A stretch of 64,000 nucleotides of DNA from Schistosoma haematobium. Taxonomy: Eukaryota > Platyhelminthes > Trematoda > Strigeidida > Schistosomatidae. The stretch spans positions 54,602,465 to 54,666,464 of the forward strand of contig NC_067195.1 in NCBI RefSeq assembly GCF_000699445.3, in the 5' to 3' direction. Of this stretch, positions 1 to 12,317 are shown piece after piece. Both the position numbers and the translations under genes were made by a program. Position 1 is the first letter of the stretch. Each line of letters opens with the position of its first letter. The notes beneath the pieces are model-generated. The model saw only the letters and a program-made list of their open reading frames with translations. It was not told where the DNA came from and ran no database searches.

Positions 1-368
1 AAAATGCAAGCTAGTTGGCTACAGTATACCATGGACTAATAAACCATTATGTGGAACCATTCGTTTTGATGGTTATACCACAATCAACTGTTTTTCGAAG
101 GATGAAATACTGGTTGCCACATTTTTAAGAAACCACTGGCAAGCCTGATCCATCATGAATATGAGTAACCTTAGATCTCTCGAGTAACACAAAGAAATTA
201 GAAGTGAATTGTTAGTAATGTGATCGGTAAGTTGCAAATCATTGTGTGAAAAACAAAAGAAAGGGTTAAACTAACTAGAAAACCCTTCAGATATTTCCGA
301 TACAAAATGCTAACTGTAAACCAACTAACAACTAAACGAAAAAACCACATTATTTGGAATTAACTTAC

Positions 369-476
369 CTTATAATCATAAATTTCTTCACGTTTTAGTG
401 GACTAGAATGCATATCATAAAACCCTTCATAACCCATTGCCATCATTTCAGTCATGTTCGTTTGATATAGATTCAA
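369..476 (-). CDS. Internal exon of an unrecognised host gene (left edge)
   Basis: Read on the minus strand, this stretch follows a pyrimidine-rich tract ending in AAG and is followed by a consensus donor GTAAGT at 368-363. It is exactly 108 nt (36 codons) with phase 0 at both ends and no stop. The peptide contains MTEMMAMGYEGFYDMH and ends REEIYDYK; it is rich in Met, Tyr and acidic residues and I do not recognise the family. The remaining 3' exons must lie at 1-368 or left of the window, and 5' exons to the right. It could instead be a first coding exon starting at the Met at 455. The AAG acceptor is weaker than the donor. Confidence 0.45.
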
Positions 477-3049
477 CTTGAAAAAGTCAGGAATTATAAA
501 GTACAACTCCAAATATAATTACACGCTGGCTCAAGAACGACTACATTAGAGGACGAAGTGCTCACCTCAAATAGCTCCGAACTGATTCAGAAATTGCTAT
601 TTGTCTCATACGATGGCTTATTGAACTCAGAGAATGTTTTTGATTGGCTAGGAATTTAGCCTTGATAACAAGATAGACCTGTCCCAGTGGCTTTGTGTCC
701 GATTAACCAAACAGCTGTAAAAATACTATGGTCTAAATGATATATCGCTGTCTACATAGTAGTCAGAGCGTACGATACACACACATGAGCAAGAGCATTT
801 AGAAAATTTTTAGTTGAAAATGAATTCACGTGGGACATATTTCAGTCGACTAATCATCCCTAAGACGACTATTACCTGTCTTATTCATGCCTTAGAAATA
901 ACAGTAATCCCTCTCCTCTAAATTTTAAAATGACTCACCCTAAAAAAGTGACAGTTTAGGCATTAAAAAGGGAAAGTAATAAAGTCTACGGCGAAATTAT
1001 TACAGAAAATGTGAGTCATTTCCACTCAATTTAAATTACTATGGGCTATAGTCAGTTGACTAAAATTTATATCAAGTGGTCATATTCTATTATATCCATA
1101 TATACTTTTTAATTATTTTAGTCCCATCTGTAAATACAAGTTAAAAATTGAGCAATAAATCTACTTAACTTTATTTATGAGTTAGGCTAACTTACATTGC
1201 AATTAATGGTATGATTTAATTAACTAAATTTAATATTAAGTTTTTACGCAAGCTTGACATTGATGGCCTTTGGAGTTTCTTAACTGGCTGTTAGACAGTT
1301 TCTACTTTTCATTACAGTCATTAAACACACTGCATACATTTATCTTTGAGATACTGTTGTGTGTTTTTTTGACGAGTGATTTACTTTCCCTGTTTGGTAT
1401 ATAGAACTAGGGTAATTAGCCAATTAATCATAAAGTTGACTAATTTAGCTTAGTAGTCATTTGAACGTTTTTATTACTACTTCCAAACTATCAGTAAAAG
1501 TTTGACGGTCTAAATATTGATATTTCCCAGTTTCATTTCCTTAAATATCTTACATAAATAGATGGAATAGCTCACAATAATGGAATAAATATAACCACCA
1601 AATCATAATTGAGTTACATAATCAATCTTTAATTTCGTTCATTCTGTATCACTTATAACTACAATAACAAATTTTTTTTAATCTTCCATTTTAAGAAACC
1701 AGATTAATTATTGGTAGATGATGTTGCTTAATCTTCCCAAATATACACTGATTAACTGTAATAAAAAAGACTTCAAATTTCTCAAAACCATAAAATGCCA
1801 CATTATTCGACTGTTGCTAAACTCAGTAATAACACACCTATAAAATTGATTCCCTTCTTTTAGAAAATATTGGAAATATCAAGTAGATGACATATTACTT
1901 AATCAAGGAAAGTGAAGAAATACAGTTGATAACATTTTAGAGTGATTCAGTTAGATTATTAAATGATTTACTACTTATTTATTTAATTAGTAGTAATGCG
2001 CTTGTATGAAATCTTGGAGAAACCATATTTACACAGGTTTGGGTTTACATAAACAGAGATAAGATTGTTAGTAGTTCTTTGTTAAATTTAGGTTGTTATG
2101 TTAGAAATTCATGCCAATATACGGTAATGAGTCTTAATGTACTTGATATTTTTAAATAAAACAAAAAATGTTTGTAAATCATGAACTCCCTCTTACCTTC
2201 TTTAAGTAACTTAATACTGAATAAATAAATGTAGCTTAAAAACTAACTCCAAATATTTAATACTATCGGTAAAAAGGAATTCTTCATCCACAATACTTTT
2301 TTCGGTGAACTTTAGTTTATTTTTTAAAAAAGGTGATAATCATTTATAAATGACGCTTAAGTGGTTGGAAGCAGTCGTTAAGATACTCTTGGATTTAGGT
2401 TTCGTGTTAGTTGGCACTCCTCATCATGGCGTATTTGTAGTCTTCAGGGAATTGATGCTACTTGTGTTACTATTCAGTTTCATAGTTTGAGATATTACCA
2501 CTAGCTATTCGAGTTGCAACTGACCTCTCATCGACTAAGATATTTATAAGAATTGATCACTGAGTTTCAACAAATGTCATATTCATCTAGTCCTTTAATG
2601 CTGATCGAATTCTATCTTCCAGGTTTCAATGTTGACATCAAACATCTGAACTTAATGCACACAGTTTTAAATCGCTAAGACTACCGGCTGCATTACAACT
2701 TAATTAATGGAGTCCGTTCAACACTAAGAAATAAACAAACGTGACATTGGTTACTACCCTACGACCAATCAACTATAAATGTAAATACGACATATCCATG
2801 AATCTACGCCTAAAATTAACACTTCTGTTAAGTAAGGTAGTAAGAGGTGGAAAACGGGAAAATTTTTACGACTTGTATTACCATTAAAAGTGATGTATTT
2901 AGACGAAAGTAACAAGAATAAGACAGTTATTAGACGACTAATTCATCTATTATGGTCTAAATTCCGAGTGACCATATATCTGACCAGTCAACATTTATAT
3001 TTCATTTCCCCCCATATATATATTCGCCTGTAGCCCTTTTAGGGTTACT
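477..3049. other. AT-rich spacer without recognisable gene
   Basis: No long open frame and no repeat family that I recognise. It could be intron of the left-edge gene. Confidence 0.5.
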
Positions 3050-3840
3050 TCCAACCCACTTCTGACAGCTAGAGCAACAATTAATTTAAGTACATCGAAT
3101 GCCTGGACAATGTGGGAGACTGAAAGGACCTATTAAATGGCTGCGTAAATGAGGAGATACAACTTATCCGTTCTCGGAATGAGTGAAACCCATTGATCCC
3201 AAACTGGACAGAAAAGATGAACTTCGAGCGAGGTATTGCTAGGCATTGATCATAAAGAAGAAAACGCTTCGCACACGAAGAGATGTACAGAGGCTGTCCA
3301 GAGAAGCACAAAAAGCACTTATAGGATGGGAATCTCATGGATCCAGGTTTCATCAAAGTATCCTTCGAAATGAAGAAAGAAAGAATCGCAATGAATGATA
3401 TCCAATGCGATGAGCCCATCAATGAGGAAAGGCTGAAGTCGGTCTTAGAGAAGTGACCAGGAAAAGACCTGGCCATCCTGATGGGAGATCTAAACGCCAA
3501 AGTCGGAATGAACAACACCAGGTATGAAGATATCATGGCTAGACAGATAGGAAGGAAAGAACGAGAATGACGAGAAATTCGCAGACTTAGGTGTCTTCAG
3601 CAAAATGGTTATAGGTGGTACTATATTCCTTACAAACGAAAACACCAAGCTACACGGGTCTCGCTGGATCATAGAGAACCATACCGATCATATTCACATC
3701 ACAAAGATTTAGACTTGAGAACAGAGAGGGGAGCTAACATAGATTCAGATCACCGGTTGATGGTAGCCAAGATGAACCTAAAGCCACAGAAACACTGGAA
3801 AACTGAAGAAACAGAATTACAAAAGTTTAATACAGATTTT
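3050..3840 (+). mobile_element. SR2-like (RTE clade) LINE, endonuclease fragment, degenerate
   Basis: Broken plus-strand frames recall the apurinic endonuclease start of SR2 LINEs: near 3095 NAWTMWETERT, near 3170 LIRSRNE then a SETH-like segment, near 3320 GWESHGSR, near 3470 DLAILMGDLNAKVGMNN, near 3640 a KATRVSLDH-like stretch. Stops and frameshifts interrupt it throughout. The copy breaks off at an (AT)n tract. It is a fossil; the open frames on the opposite strand here are shadows of it. Confidence 0.8.
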
Positions 3841-3860
3841 ATATATATATATATATATAT
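3841..3860. repeat. (AT)n microsatellite
   Basis: Ten AT units directly abutting the 3' break of the SR2 endonuclease fragment. Confidence 0.9.
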
Positions 3861-4254
3861 CACAGATGATAGAATACTATAAACACTCTATGGTAGAAGA
3901 CTTATTGAATAAGACGTTTCAAATAAATCACACGCGAGATTTTCACTTTCATCCTTTGAGTTACTAATCAGTCCTTAATCAACAGTTATAAACATCTCAA
4001 ATCTCATATAGGTTGAGTGAATTTTTGAATGCTGATAAATTATTTGTGAATGAGAATGAAAATATTTCTCAGCAAATCATCTATAACTGAAACTTTTGTG
4101 TTCACAATTACAATGGAAAGCCGTTCATTTTCAGTATAACCCTAAATGATGTTAAAAGAGTACATCATTAACCAGTTTGTTTTGTCGATGTTTATCATGA
4201 ACCATTCTAAAGTTGAAGAAAGTCCACTTATGTTATAATTAACAAAATTTTTAT

Positions 4255-4490
4255 ATGAGATTACATAACACCCAACTGCGTCACAAGACAAGCCCTCACA
4301 TGGAATCCTCAAGGCCAAAGGAAAAGAGGAAGACCAAAGAACACATTACGCCGGGAAATGGAGATAGACATGAGGAAAATGAACAGGAATTGGATGGAAC
4401 TAGAAAAGAAGACCTAGGACAGAGTGGGTTGGAGAATGCTGGTCGGCGGCCTATGCTCCATTAAGAGTAAAAGGCGTAAGTAAGTAATTA
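4255..4490 (+). mobile_element. SR2-like LINE, 3' terminal fragment
   Basis: In one frame it reads [18 protein letters not shown] and in the neighbouring frame the SR2 carboxy terminus ([19 protein letters not shown], later GWRMLVGGLCSIKS), followed by the typical SR2 tail GTAAGTAAGTAA at about 4475-4487. One frameshift is needed near 4340. This is a 5'-truncated insertion containing only the end of the reverse transcriptase ORF and the 3' tail. Confidence 0.85.
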
Positions 4491-5339
4491 ACATAACAAA
4501 GTCATATTTTCTTGACTATTAACCCTTCACAATTTTATTTATAAATATTTTCATTGAGAGCCTAAAAGACGAAAAACAATTTTCTATCGGCTTTTGTTTT
4601 TCCTGTGTTCGTTTTTATCATTTCTTGAAAAGACTAAATATCAGTTGATTTGATGTATGAAAAGTTTGCAAGCTACAATGTCTAAATAGGTACGTTTCTT
4701 AACTATATATGCTCTCAAAATCTAATTATTGTTCCAAGTGGATTTTCATAGAAACCCAACCAGTCTAGAAAAGCAACATTGTAAATCATTTGAAAATTAA
4801 TCATGTAATTTGTAACACAAAAGCCTATCCAACTTAAAAGTTTACCTCAGCTATAAACGGATTCATCTGCTGCTTGATTTTTACATTGTGATAATATACC
4901 TAATATAAGTGAAATCATACTGCTTGTATCCAATAGTAGTATATTTACCTATTGTTTTACCAGGCAAAATTAATTAACTTTATTTTCATTCAGTGAAGAG
5001 CAGATTTAAGTTGTTTAATCTTCGTTTTCTAATTGTGAAGATTGTCACCAAATAAACTACTTTCATTAAGGTTGTTTGTAAATTCTTAGACAGTGTTTAC
5101 AAATAACAAGAGAGTGATTAGAAACTATTAGTCATAAACAATAAAAACACTTATTTTCAGAAGGAAAGCATATACACTTTCTGTCATTGTTTCAATATGG
5201 TTAATTGTTTTTGACGTTTTTCTCTAGCAAAAATGTCTACGCGGTATAATGACTGGATTTTCTTTACCCAATCTTACATGCTGTAAATATAGCATGTGAA
5301 ACATTATAAATTCACTGAAATCATGAACCACTTAATGCT
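4491..5339. other. Spacer, nothing recognised
   Basis: AT-rich; no open frame with coding character, splice pair or repeat that I could identify. Confidence 0.5.
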
Positions 5340-5344
5340 ATACT

Positions 5345-5510
5345 ACCATTGTAAACCTGGAATCGCTGGAATGCCGTCTCATCCTAGTGTGGGACTCATC
5401 AGCAATGTAGATTCGTGATCACGTACATGGGAATCGAACTCAATGCTTTCGGTCTCATGATCGAACTCTCAACCTTTAGACCATTGACCCAGACTCCGGT
5501 GGTGTTAATG
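5345..5510 (-). mobile_element. tRNA-headed SINE with hammerhead-like segment (Sm-alpha type)
   Basis: On the minus strand the order is a tRNA-like head with an A-box-like part (GGTCAATGGTCTAAAGG) and a B-box-like part (GAGTTCGATTCCC), then GCTGATGAGTCCCACACTAG followed by GATGAGAC. CTGATGAG, the stem-II pair GTCC/GGA(T) and the closing GAAA-type box (here GAGA) are the conserved parts of a hammerhead ribozyme. This copy keeps CTGATGA exactly, but stem II and the GAAA box each carry a change, so activity is doubtful. Schistosome Sm-alpha SINEs are known to carry hammerheads; the assignment rests on that resemblance. Confidence 0.75.
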
Positions 5511-5534
5511 TCCGACTTCAATCAATCCACAACA

Positions 5535-5606
5535 TTAAGCATCCCATACTGGGGCGAAACGGCGGTTTTGTGCTTCCAGGTTTTCAAAGATGGTCTAACA
5601 TTGGTC
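5535..5606 (+). mobile_element. SINE 3' part, hammerhead-like remnant
   Basis: CCCATACTGGGGCGAAACGG followed by TGTGCTTCCAGGTTTTC matches the downstream half of the other SINE copies in this window, in the opposite orientation to the copy just before it. The tRNA-like head is missing. Confidence 0.6.
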
Positions 5607-6635
5607 TGCTCATGATTTCAGTGTATTTCAACAATATCCACTACCCTATACTGATAATTATAAACCCAGTTTGTAGTTATGACATTTTTGAATAATTCGA
5701 CCATTTTTCAAAATCTTCATCAGTTAAAATAAAGATTTTTTAAACTTCTAGTTTTCTACAGGATATATCACAGAAGATTATCGTCTACCAAATAATACAT
5801 AACACTGATCACTTCTTAACACAAAACATTAACTGAATGCTTTAAAATATTACATTATGGCTTCTCATTACTGATAATAATTCCTTAACCAAGGAATTGA
5901 AACTAAAGACTAATTTTGATGACTCAATATCTTGCTGAATCACGGTTGCCATTCAATCAATGAAGGTGAATGTCTGACAGTTCTGGGATCTTATTCTACA
6001 CTTATTAATAAACTACTCTTTCAAACAACTGTCCATAAGTTATTGCAGAATCTAAATTCCATTCCTGTACCCACTTAATCACACCAACATGTATTATAGT
6101 GCTCCTATCACAAAATATGTCGATGTTTGGATATTGTAGAGCTATGATCAATCTGTTCTATAGTTTGTGTTATGTTTTTTATGATAATATATTCACACAG
6201 AACATTTTACCATGTTAAGTTCTTATAATTAATAATACTTATCCAGTTGCCCAGAAACTATACTTTAGAATAACTTGAATACTAATTATGAAATCTGACT
6301 CGTTCGAAAAAAACTTCACTGCTTAACTTAATAACACTGAATGATGTTGATTACAGATTATAATTATTCTTAATGAAGTAATTTGATAGACAAATTTGTA
6401 TGAAATTCAAGAAGTGAAATAACACTAAGACATTTAGATGTTTCAAGATAAAAAGAAAAAATTTGACACACATCTTTTTTGATGTATCAGAATGTCTAAA
6501 TAATTTGTTGATGTTTTAAGTAGTATATATCAACAACGGTTCTATAATTATTAGAATGGGACTTTGTAAATAAAATGGATGAAAGGTTGCGCAAGATCAT
6601 AGATCGATTGAAGTTTGACATCAACACCGTTGGAT

Positions 6636-6785
6636 GCCGGCCCAGTGGTCTAAAGGTTAAGCGTTTGCGCGCGATACCGACGGTTTCGGGTTCGAGTCCT
6701 GTATGCGGAGTCGTTAACGCGCACTGGTGAGGAGTCCCATGCTGGGACGAAACGACTGTCCAGTGCTTTCAAGTTCTATAATTAT
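6636..6785 (+). mobile_element. tRNA-headed SINE with hammerhead-like segment
   Basis: The head has an A-box-like CCCAGTGGTCTAAAGGTT and a clean B box GGTTCGAGTCC, so it could be read by RNA polymerase III. Downstream comes CTGGTGAGGAGTCCCATGCT then GGGACGAAACG, with a good stem II (GTCCC/GGGAC) and an intact CGAAA box; CTGATGA is changed to CTGGTGA. GTGCTTTCAAGTTCT closes the unit. Best-preserved copy for the tRNA part. I do not call it a functional tRNA gene because the acceptor stem does not close and no anticodon loop is convincing. Confidence 0.8.
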
Positions 6786-6789
6786 CTTG

Positions 6790-8390
6790 ATAATTATAAA
6801 GTTAAAATGAATTTAAAAACAAACAAAAGCTTGAGGGAAATCTAGGAGAAAATATAATCTTTGTTTTTTCTGGTAATTACAAATATACAGAAATCGTTAA
6901 AATGTTCCTGAACATGCTCAGTACGGTAGTTCATTTAAATATATTTTACATTTGTATAACAACTTTTTGTTTAGAAATGAGATTGTTCGTGAATTTTATA
7001 GACTCGATCTTCGTTTTTGTTGTTGGATGATTGATTATATTTCGGAAATATACTCAGACCAAACATTTTGTGATTTGAAGAAGTGAAAGCTGAAATGAAT
7101 TTGGAAGAAAGCTTGAGATCATCAAACAAAACATGATATAATTTCATAAATTCATAGACTGTTACATTAAGACGTACTGATAGATGCGTGCTAGCTTGTT
7201 AGAGTCCTTGTGATAACCACAATTAACGGTTGGGGACGTTGAGTCACATAGCTCAGCATTGGTTGGAATAGTATCGGTACAGTTATGGTGTGTGCTACTT
7301 ATGTCGACATAAGTAGTATATGATGTTAGTCGTAAACAGTAGGTCTGGCAGCAGAGAGACAAGAGGACCAAACAGTAAAGAATGAAACAGGATGCAATTT
7401 GTATGAAAATGCAAGAACAATGAAGTATGGGTCATTTTGAGACAATTGGTGGACATTTTGCAAATTAAGTATGCACTTTATGATTGTTAGATTTTATTAA
7501 CAAGTCCTGTAATGTTGTATCAAATACATTCGATTGTCCGCTGCCGTGTTTTGCTCACTACACAGTTACTATTCATCTTTCTCTAGATCCTATGTTCTGG
7601 TATTTTTTTCATGGATACCTTTCCTTTCTGTCTTTCTGAATTATATTCTTAATATTCAATCTTTCTCATTGTTACACAATCATTTCGGTTCCTTCACTAT
7701 ACACTTTATCAGTTTCATCACCTTGTGCTTATGTCATATGGCAACTTAAGCCAACGTAGAGATTTGCTAAGCTCTATGTTGATTATGATTGGCTCGCTAA
7801 CTGAAATATATTTATCTCTCAACGATATCTATAGAGGTGGAAACTAGCCAGAATAAACAATCTTATTAAATTTTATTTACAGATTGAAAATGGATTAATA
7901 TCAATTTTCTAGGTGCAATAAAAAAATTTTTTCTACTACACAATAGATTTGGACATTTTCATTTATATTTATTAAATGAAATCCAATTAAATTGATGCAA
8001 TCATTCATACTTTTTACTCAAAAATAAAAAAAGATTTTAATTAAACAAATCCATAGGAGAAAAAAGAAACCCAGTTCATAATGTATAATTTTTATTCATT
8101 TAATGATGGTGAATTCAAATAATAATTGAACTATCAATATCATCTAATGTAAACATTATTGTGCCTTACATATCTAAAAATAAAATCTCTAATTATAATC
8201 TCTCATAAAATACTGAATATTTTGATATACTATTTAAAAAAATAACATTCAATACTACTCTTTAGTAGTTTCCTTAGTTATCATAAACTTATTTTTTAAA
8301 AAAATTGATAATTGTTTTACTTATGTAAAAACTAGTAGTATATTGAAATTAAAAAAACATTTTCCATTTTATAATTCATTCAGTCAGTAA
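6790..8390. other. Gene-free stretch with probable unclassified repeat pieces
   Basis: Contains a minus-strand open frame at 7371-7162 and a plus-strand one at 7534-7749, neither with recognisable domains. The slightly GC-richer parts around 7160-7370 and 7530-7830, and the phrase ATTGGCTCGCTAACT near 7788 that recurs near 35806, suggest fragments of an unidentified transposon. No host exon is supported. Confidence 0.35.
7295..7316. repeat. Perfect 22-bp palindrome
   Basis: CTACTTATGTC followed at once by its exact reverse complement GACATAAGTAG, with no spacer. It lies inside the probable repeat fragment and may be a chance or transposon feature. Confidence 0.7.
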
Positions 8391-8393
8391 CAA

Positions 8394-8475
8394 CATAGAA
8401 CTTTGTACGTACGTACATCAGTTCGTGTTGCCACACCACATTAGCACAGAGATGCAATTGATATTATTCTGTTAA
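8394..8475 (-). mobile_element. 3' tail of the RTE-like family found at 48-51 kb
   Basis: The stretch (CAGTCAGTAAC, GTACGTACGTACATCAGTT, CACATTAGCACAGAGATGCA) matches the 3' tail of the longer minus-strand copy at 48231-48310, including the TACGTACG core. Only the tail is present, as expected of an extreme 5' truncation. Confidence 0.7.
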
Positions 8476-8711
8476 CTGATTAACTTTACGCGAATTATTG
8501 AATTTTTTTTTAAACCAATCGAAATACATTAACTATCATTAATTATATATAACACAATCTTGAAGTTACAATTAATCTTCAGAAAAATATTCTTTCATAA
8601 AATATGGACAAGTTTTCGATTTCACTATCGTTTAACCACATCAATCGTTCAATTATTTTTTTAATGATTTGATTAATTTTCACTGATTGAAATCATTGGT
8701 CAATTGAAGCT

Positions 8712-8795
8712 GGACCACCATGGAAAACCTGGAAGCACTGGACGGCCGTTTCGTCCTAGTATGGGGCTACTCAGCAGTGCGTATCCACAATCCAC
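8712..8795 (-). mobile_element. SINE fragment, hammerhead-like half
   Basis: Minus-strand reading gives CACTGCTGAGTAGCCCCATA, CTAGGACGAAACGGCCGTCC, then AGTGCTTCCAGG and CCATGGTGG. The CGAAA box is intact; the CTGATGA box is altered. The tRNA-like head is absent. Confidence 0.7.
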
Positions 8796-9175
8796 AAAAC
8801 CCCTTCAGATTTGAGTAATTATAATTTTTTTTTAAAAATCATCTTTAGCTTCTTACTGTAAATAATTGTAAATGTTAGTTTATGAATATACATACAGTAA
8901 TAAATTCATTTTAAAATAATAATTATCTAAATTCAAAGTACATGTACCATTTATCCATATTATTCTGAATCAATTGGATATTATAGTTCTAGAATAAAAA
9001 AATAATTTATATTCACAACTAATTCTTATTGTCTTGAATATTTAATCCTTTTTTTCTTGTTACTTACATATTAATTCATTGGATTGCTACTTTAAACTCA
9101 ATAGAAAAATTAAGTCCATATTACAAGTAACTAAATTTGCTTACAACCAACAACATCATCATCATCATTATCGTG

Positions 9176-9210
<35 letters not shown>

Positions 9211-10640
9211 ATATTGATCTTTATGCCTATTCACCAGTTCCTACCTCCTCGATCCATTCTCATTGAATCTTAGATCATAACATAAACAAAATAATAATAA
9301 TAATAGTAATAGTAATAATAATAAAATGATCATTTAAAATAAACTGAAGAATAAAAGAAATAAATGAAATCTCTGTCACAGTAATATAAATAAATAAATG
9401 TAACTTTTTATTATCTTACTTATAAATGAATTATAATTTTGAAATATAAAGGACAAAAAAAGACAGTTAAATCACTTCTTCTTTTCCATATTCTCTATCC
9501 TTATTTATTTATTTATTTACTTTCTTTTTCACCGGAAACAATGAAAAGGATGAAGATGGAAGTAGATATTTTTTTAAAAAAAAACTTGAGTCAAGATGTT
9601 AGAAATAAATTTACAGATTTATTTGAATATCTATAAATAAACAAGCATATTTATTACTTCTAATTCAAAAGTATTTGTAAAAGATTTAATCACCTACATT
9701 ATGAAAACTCTCAATTGTCTGATCGATATTATGTATATGGAATCTTGTACAGAACTACTACTACTACTACTACAATAGTGATCGCTATTAGAATTTAAAA
9801 TGTTTGGTTTAAATTATTCAGTTGTATTTATGTACATTTCTATTATTTTTGATCTTTCTATCAAGAATATCAAATCTCATGCTAATTGTCATTATTAACA
9901 ATAACTTCACCTTATTGTTGTTTATGTTGGTAACATCCGTTGGTAACATCAATCGTTCATTAATCCCTTAGTCCATTGTCCTTCTTCAGTGATATTCAGA
10001 CTCATCTTCCAATTAGTTTAAAGTCTAATGTTGTGTTATATTTTTAAAAATGGAAAATACACTAATATCAGGTCACTGATAAGCTCTTTACAGATTTAAA
10101 AGCAATAAATATTGACATAAAATTGTTGTTTTAAGTTATTTGATGGATTTAAATGAAAATTTTCACTAATGGCTGCTTATCTTTATTATAAACTTAGACG
10201 TAGTTTTCCATCATGAAATAGTAGTCTGTAAAGATCAAAAGATAACTTTAAAAAATATTTTGGCTATTAATCAATTTGTGAACTTTACTACTTTAAATTC
10301 CAAGCTTGACTGTTACATAATAATTTATTTCCATCATTGATTCAACTAAATTCATCCAACTATTTGGTGATCGTAACTTCATGTTGACCAAATATGTATA
10401 TGAGGTGTGTTTTTGAAATAACAAAATATCAATCATGTTCACACTCCTTACGCCTTAATAACATGTATTGTGTATACAAGATGGTAAGTAGTCCGTATAT
10501 AATAACGCTTATTATTAGTATATTGCAGTATGATGTGTTAATGTTTTTACACGGTCATTTTTAGTCTTTACAAACTGGCTCTTATAACTACTAGAATATG
10601 TCCTATAAATATGCGATTTCTACTGAACTGAATAACTAAA
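8796..10640. other. AT-rich spacer with microsatellites
   Basis: Contains a (CAT)n/(ATT)n tract at about 9164-9209, interrupted (AATAAT)n near 9290-9324, and (CTA)n at 9754-9773. The open frame at 9439-9636 is low-complexity AT-rich sequence with no splice context; I do not regard it as a gene. Confidence 0.6.
9176..9209. repeat. (ATT)n microsatellite
   Basis: About ten ATT units following a short (CAT)n run. Confidence 0.9.
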
Positions 10641-10699
10641 TTGCCATTAACTTACAAAATTGAAGCCCTTACTTCTTCTCTCAGTTTCATACATTACTT

Positions 10700-11530
10700 C
10701 AGTGTGTGCCTTAAACTTGTCTGTGTACACCTTCAAACTATCTTTTGTCCAAACATTTCAAAAGGAAATGATAAAGTACATTTTCTAAAACAACATCATT
10801 TTTATTGTCTGGTACTTCACTTGCATTCTGTATTCTGTAGTTCTCACATTTACTGTGATCTTTCTTAGGAATGTTGATGAGTTATCCCTCCATCCGGTCT
10901 GTTGATTCTTGCTCTTTTTCCTGAATTCTTTCTGAATAGACCACATAATATCTTCACAATTACCTTAGTATCTGACCTCAGTACTTCAGCTGATGTGCGT
11001 CTCGTTCTGTTATTTTACTATTCTTAGTTCTTCTAGCGGACTTGTCTGTTTCTTCTGATGTTGGTGAGATAGCATCTACAGAAAGGTCCATGTGTGTTGT
11101 TTCAATATCCGGTAGGTTCAGTGGGGCATGTTAGTGTCTTATCCACCTGTATTGCCGCTCTTGAACCTCAGTGGTTGGTTTGTCTTCTCTATTCCTACCA
11201 TATTCTTTACCATATTTTACTACTGAATTTTCTGTTGCGTAATATTGTTCTCTAACATTTCCTTCTATTAAAGCTTTTTCCGCCGCCATTATTAGATCTT
11301 CTACATATCTTAGCTCGTCAGCTCTAATTCCTCTCCCTACTCACTTGTTTGCTTTTGTGTATTCGGCCTGTGCTCTGACTCTGTGATCTTGTTCGGTTGT
11401 TTCCCATGACAGCTTCCTCCTTTATGAGTTATTCTTGTACGGCTTGGGGTTTGCTGATGAGGACTATCTTGAATTTTATAAAGTATTTAGCAACTCGAAG
11501 GAATTATTTAGTGCGGCCGCTTCTTTAGGT
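10700..11530 (-). mobile_element. SR2-like LINE, linker and start of reverse transcriptase, degenerate
   Basis: Minus-strand frames resemble the SR2 polyprotein between endonuclease and reverse transcriptase: HRVRAQAEYTKANK near 11370, RADELRYVEDLIMAAEKAL near 11310-11260, KPTTEVQERQYRW near 11170, then near 10870 a KKDHSKCENYR-like segment that matches the usual SR2 reverse transcriptase start. Many stops and shifts. A broken fossil in opposite orientation to the next SR2 copy at 12.3 kb. Confidence 0.75.
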
Positions 11531-11544
11531 CTTGCAGTGACTTA

Positions 11545-12310
11545 CTTTTATCACGAGAACACGATTGGTTTAATGTAAACAATTATTATTATGACCAATT
11601 GTACCTGCGCTTGTTTTAATGTGCTTTTGTTTAACTGTGCTAATGACAGACATTTTGTTCTTCGATTACACTCCATTACTTTTCCGCGGATTGTGACCTC
11701 GTACGTTCGTACTCCTGCCCGCTCATTCCACTTGTACTTTTTGGCAAGATCTTGGTATTCGTTCGATACCACGAGATCGCCAACGAAATAAATCTGGTTA
11801 CGTTCAACCTTCGCCTTCTGATTTGTTCGGTACGCGTTTCCTTGTAGTGGTGTTCACAGTCAACCTCGACTCGACATCACACCACAGTTTTATTTAGCAT
11901 GTGCATCGTCACGTAATGATATGATTCTATATTACCTCCATCGTTTGTTAGTACATCTTCCATGACCGTTGTAAATATTTTATTCATGCTTTTATAATCT
12001 GCCTCCATTCATGTAGTGCGATTCATTGAAACTGAAGTACCCTGTGCATTCATTTTTAATAAAAGTCCTTGTACATATGATCATGTACGTAAATCTACCA
12101 ATATTCTCTATTTTAGTTCCATTCTTCTAACCTATGGTTAGCTCAATGTCAAAGTTACTCATCCCAACCTTGTTAATAAAATCCACCATTACAATGTTTA
12201 GATAGTTTCTATAAATACATCCTATTTAGTAAACTGTAAAACTGAGCATGAACATTTTCAGTCATCGTTCTTGGGTGCGTAGCACTGAATAATATTCATT
12301 GGAACACTTT
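11545..12310. other. Unclassified repeat-like stretch, then AT-rich spacer
   Basis: 11545-11900 is GC-richer than its surroundings. A minus-strand frame at 11772-11551 reads NEYQDLAKKYKWNERAGV and similar, and the plus strand is also open, which suits a repeat or LTR fragment better than a host exon. I could not place it in a family. 11900-12310 shows nothing. Confidence 0.3.
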
Positions 12311-12317
12311 CTTTTTT

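Noticed and set aside
6636..6715. Possible tRNA gene
   Set aside because: It has A- and B-box-like parts but no convincing acceptor stem or anticodon loop, and it continues into the SINE body shared with other copies.
9439..9636. 65-codon ORF
   Set aside because: Low-complexity AT-rich sequence with no splice context or motif.
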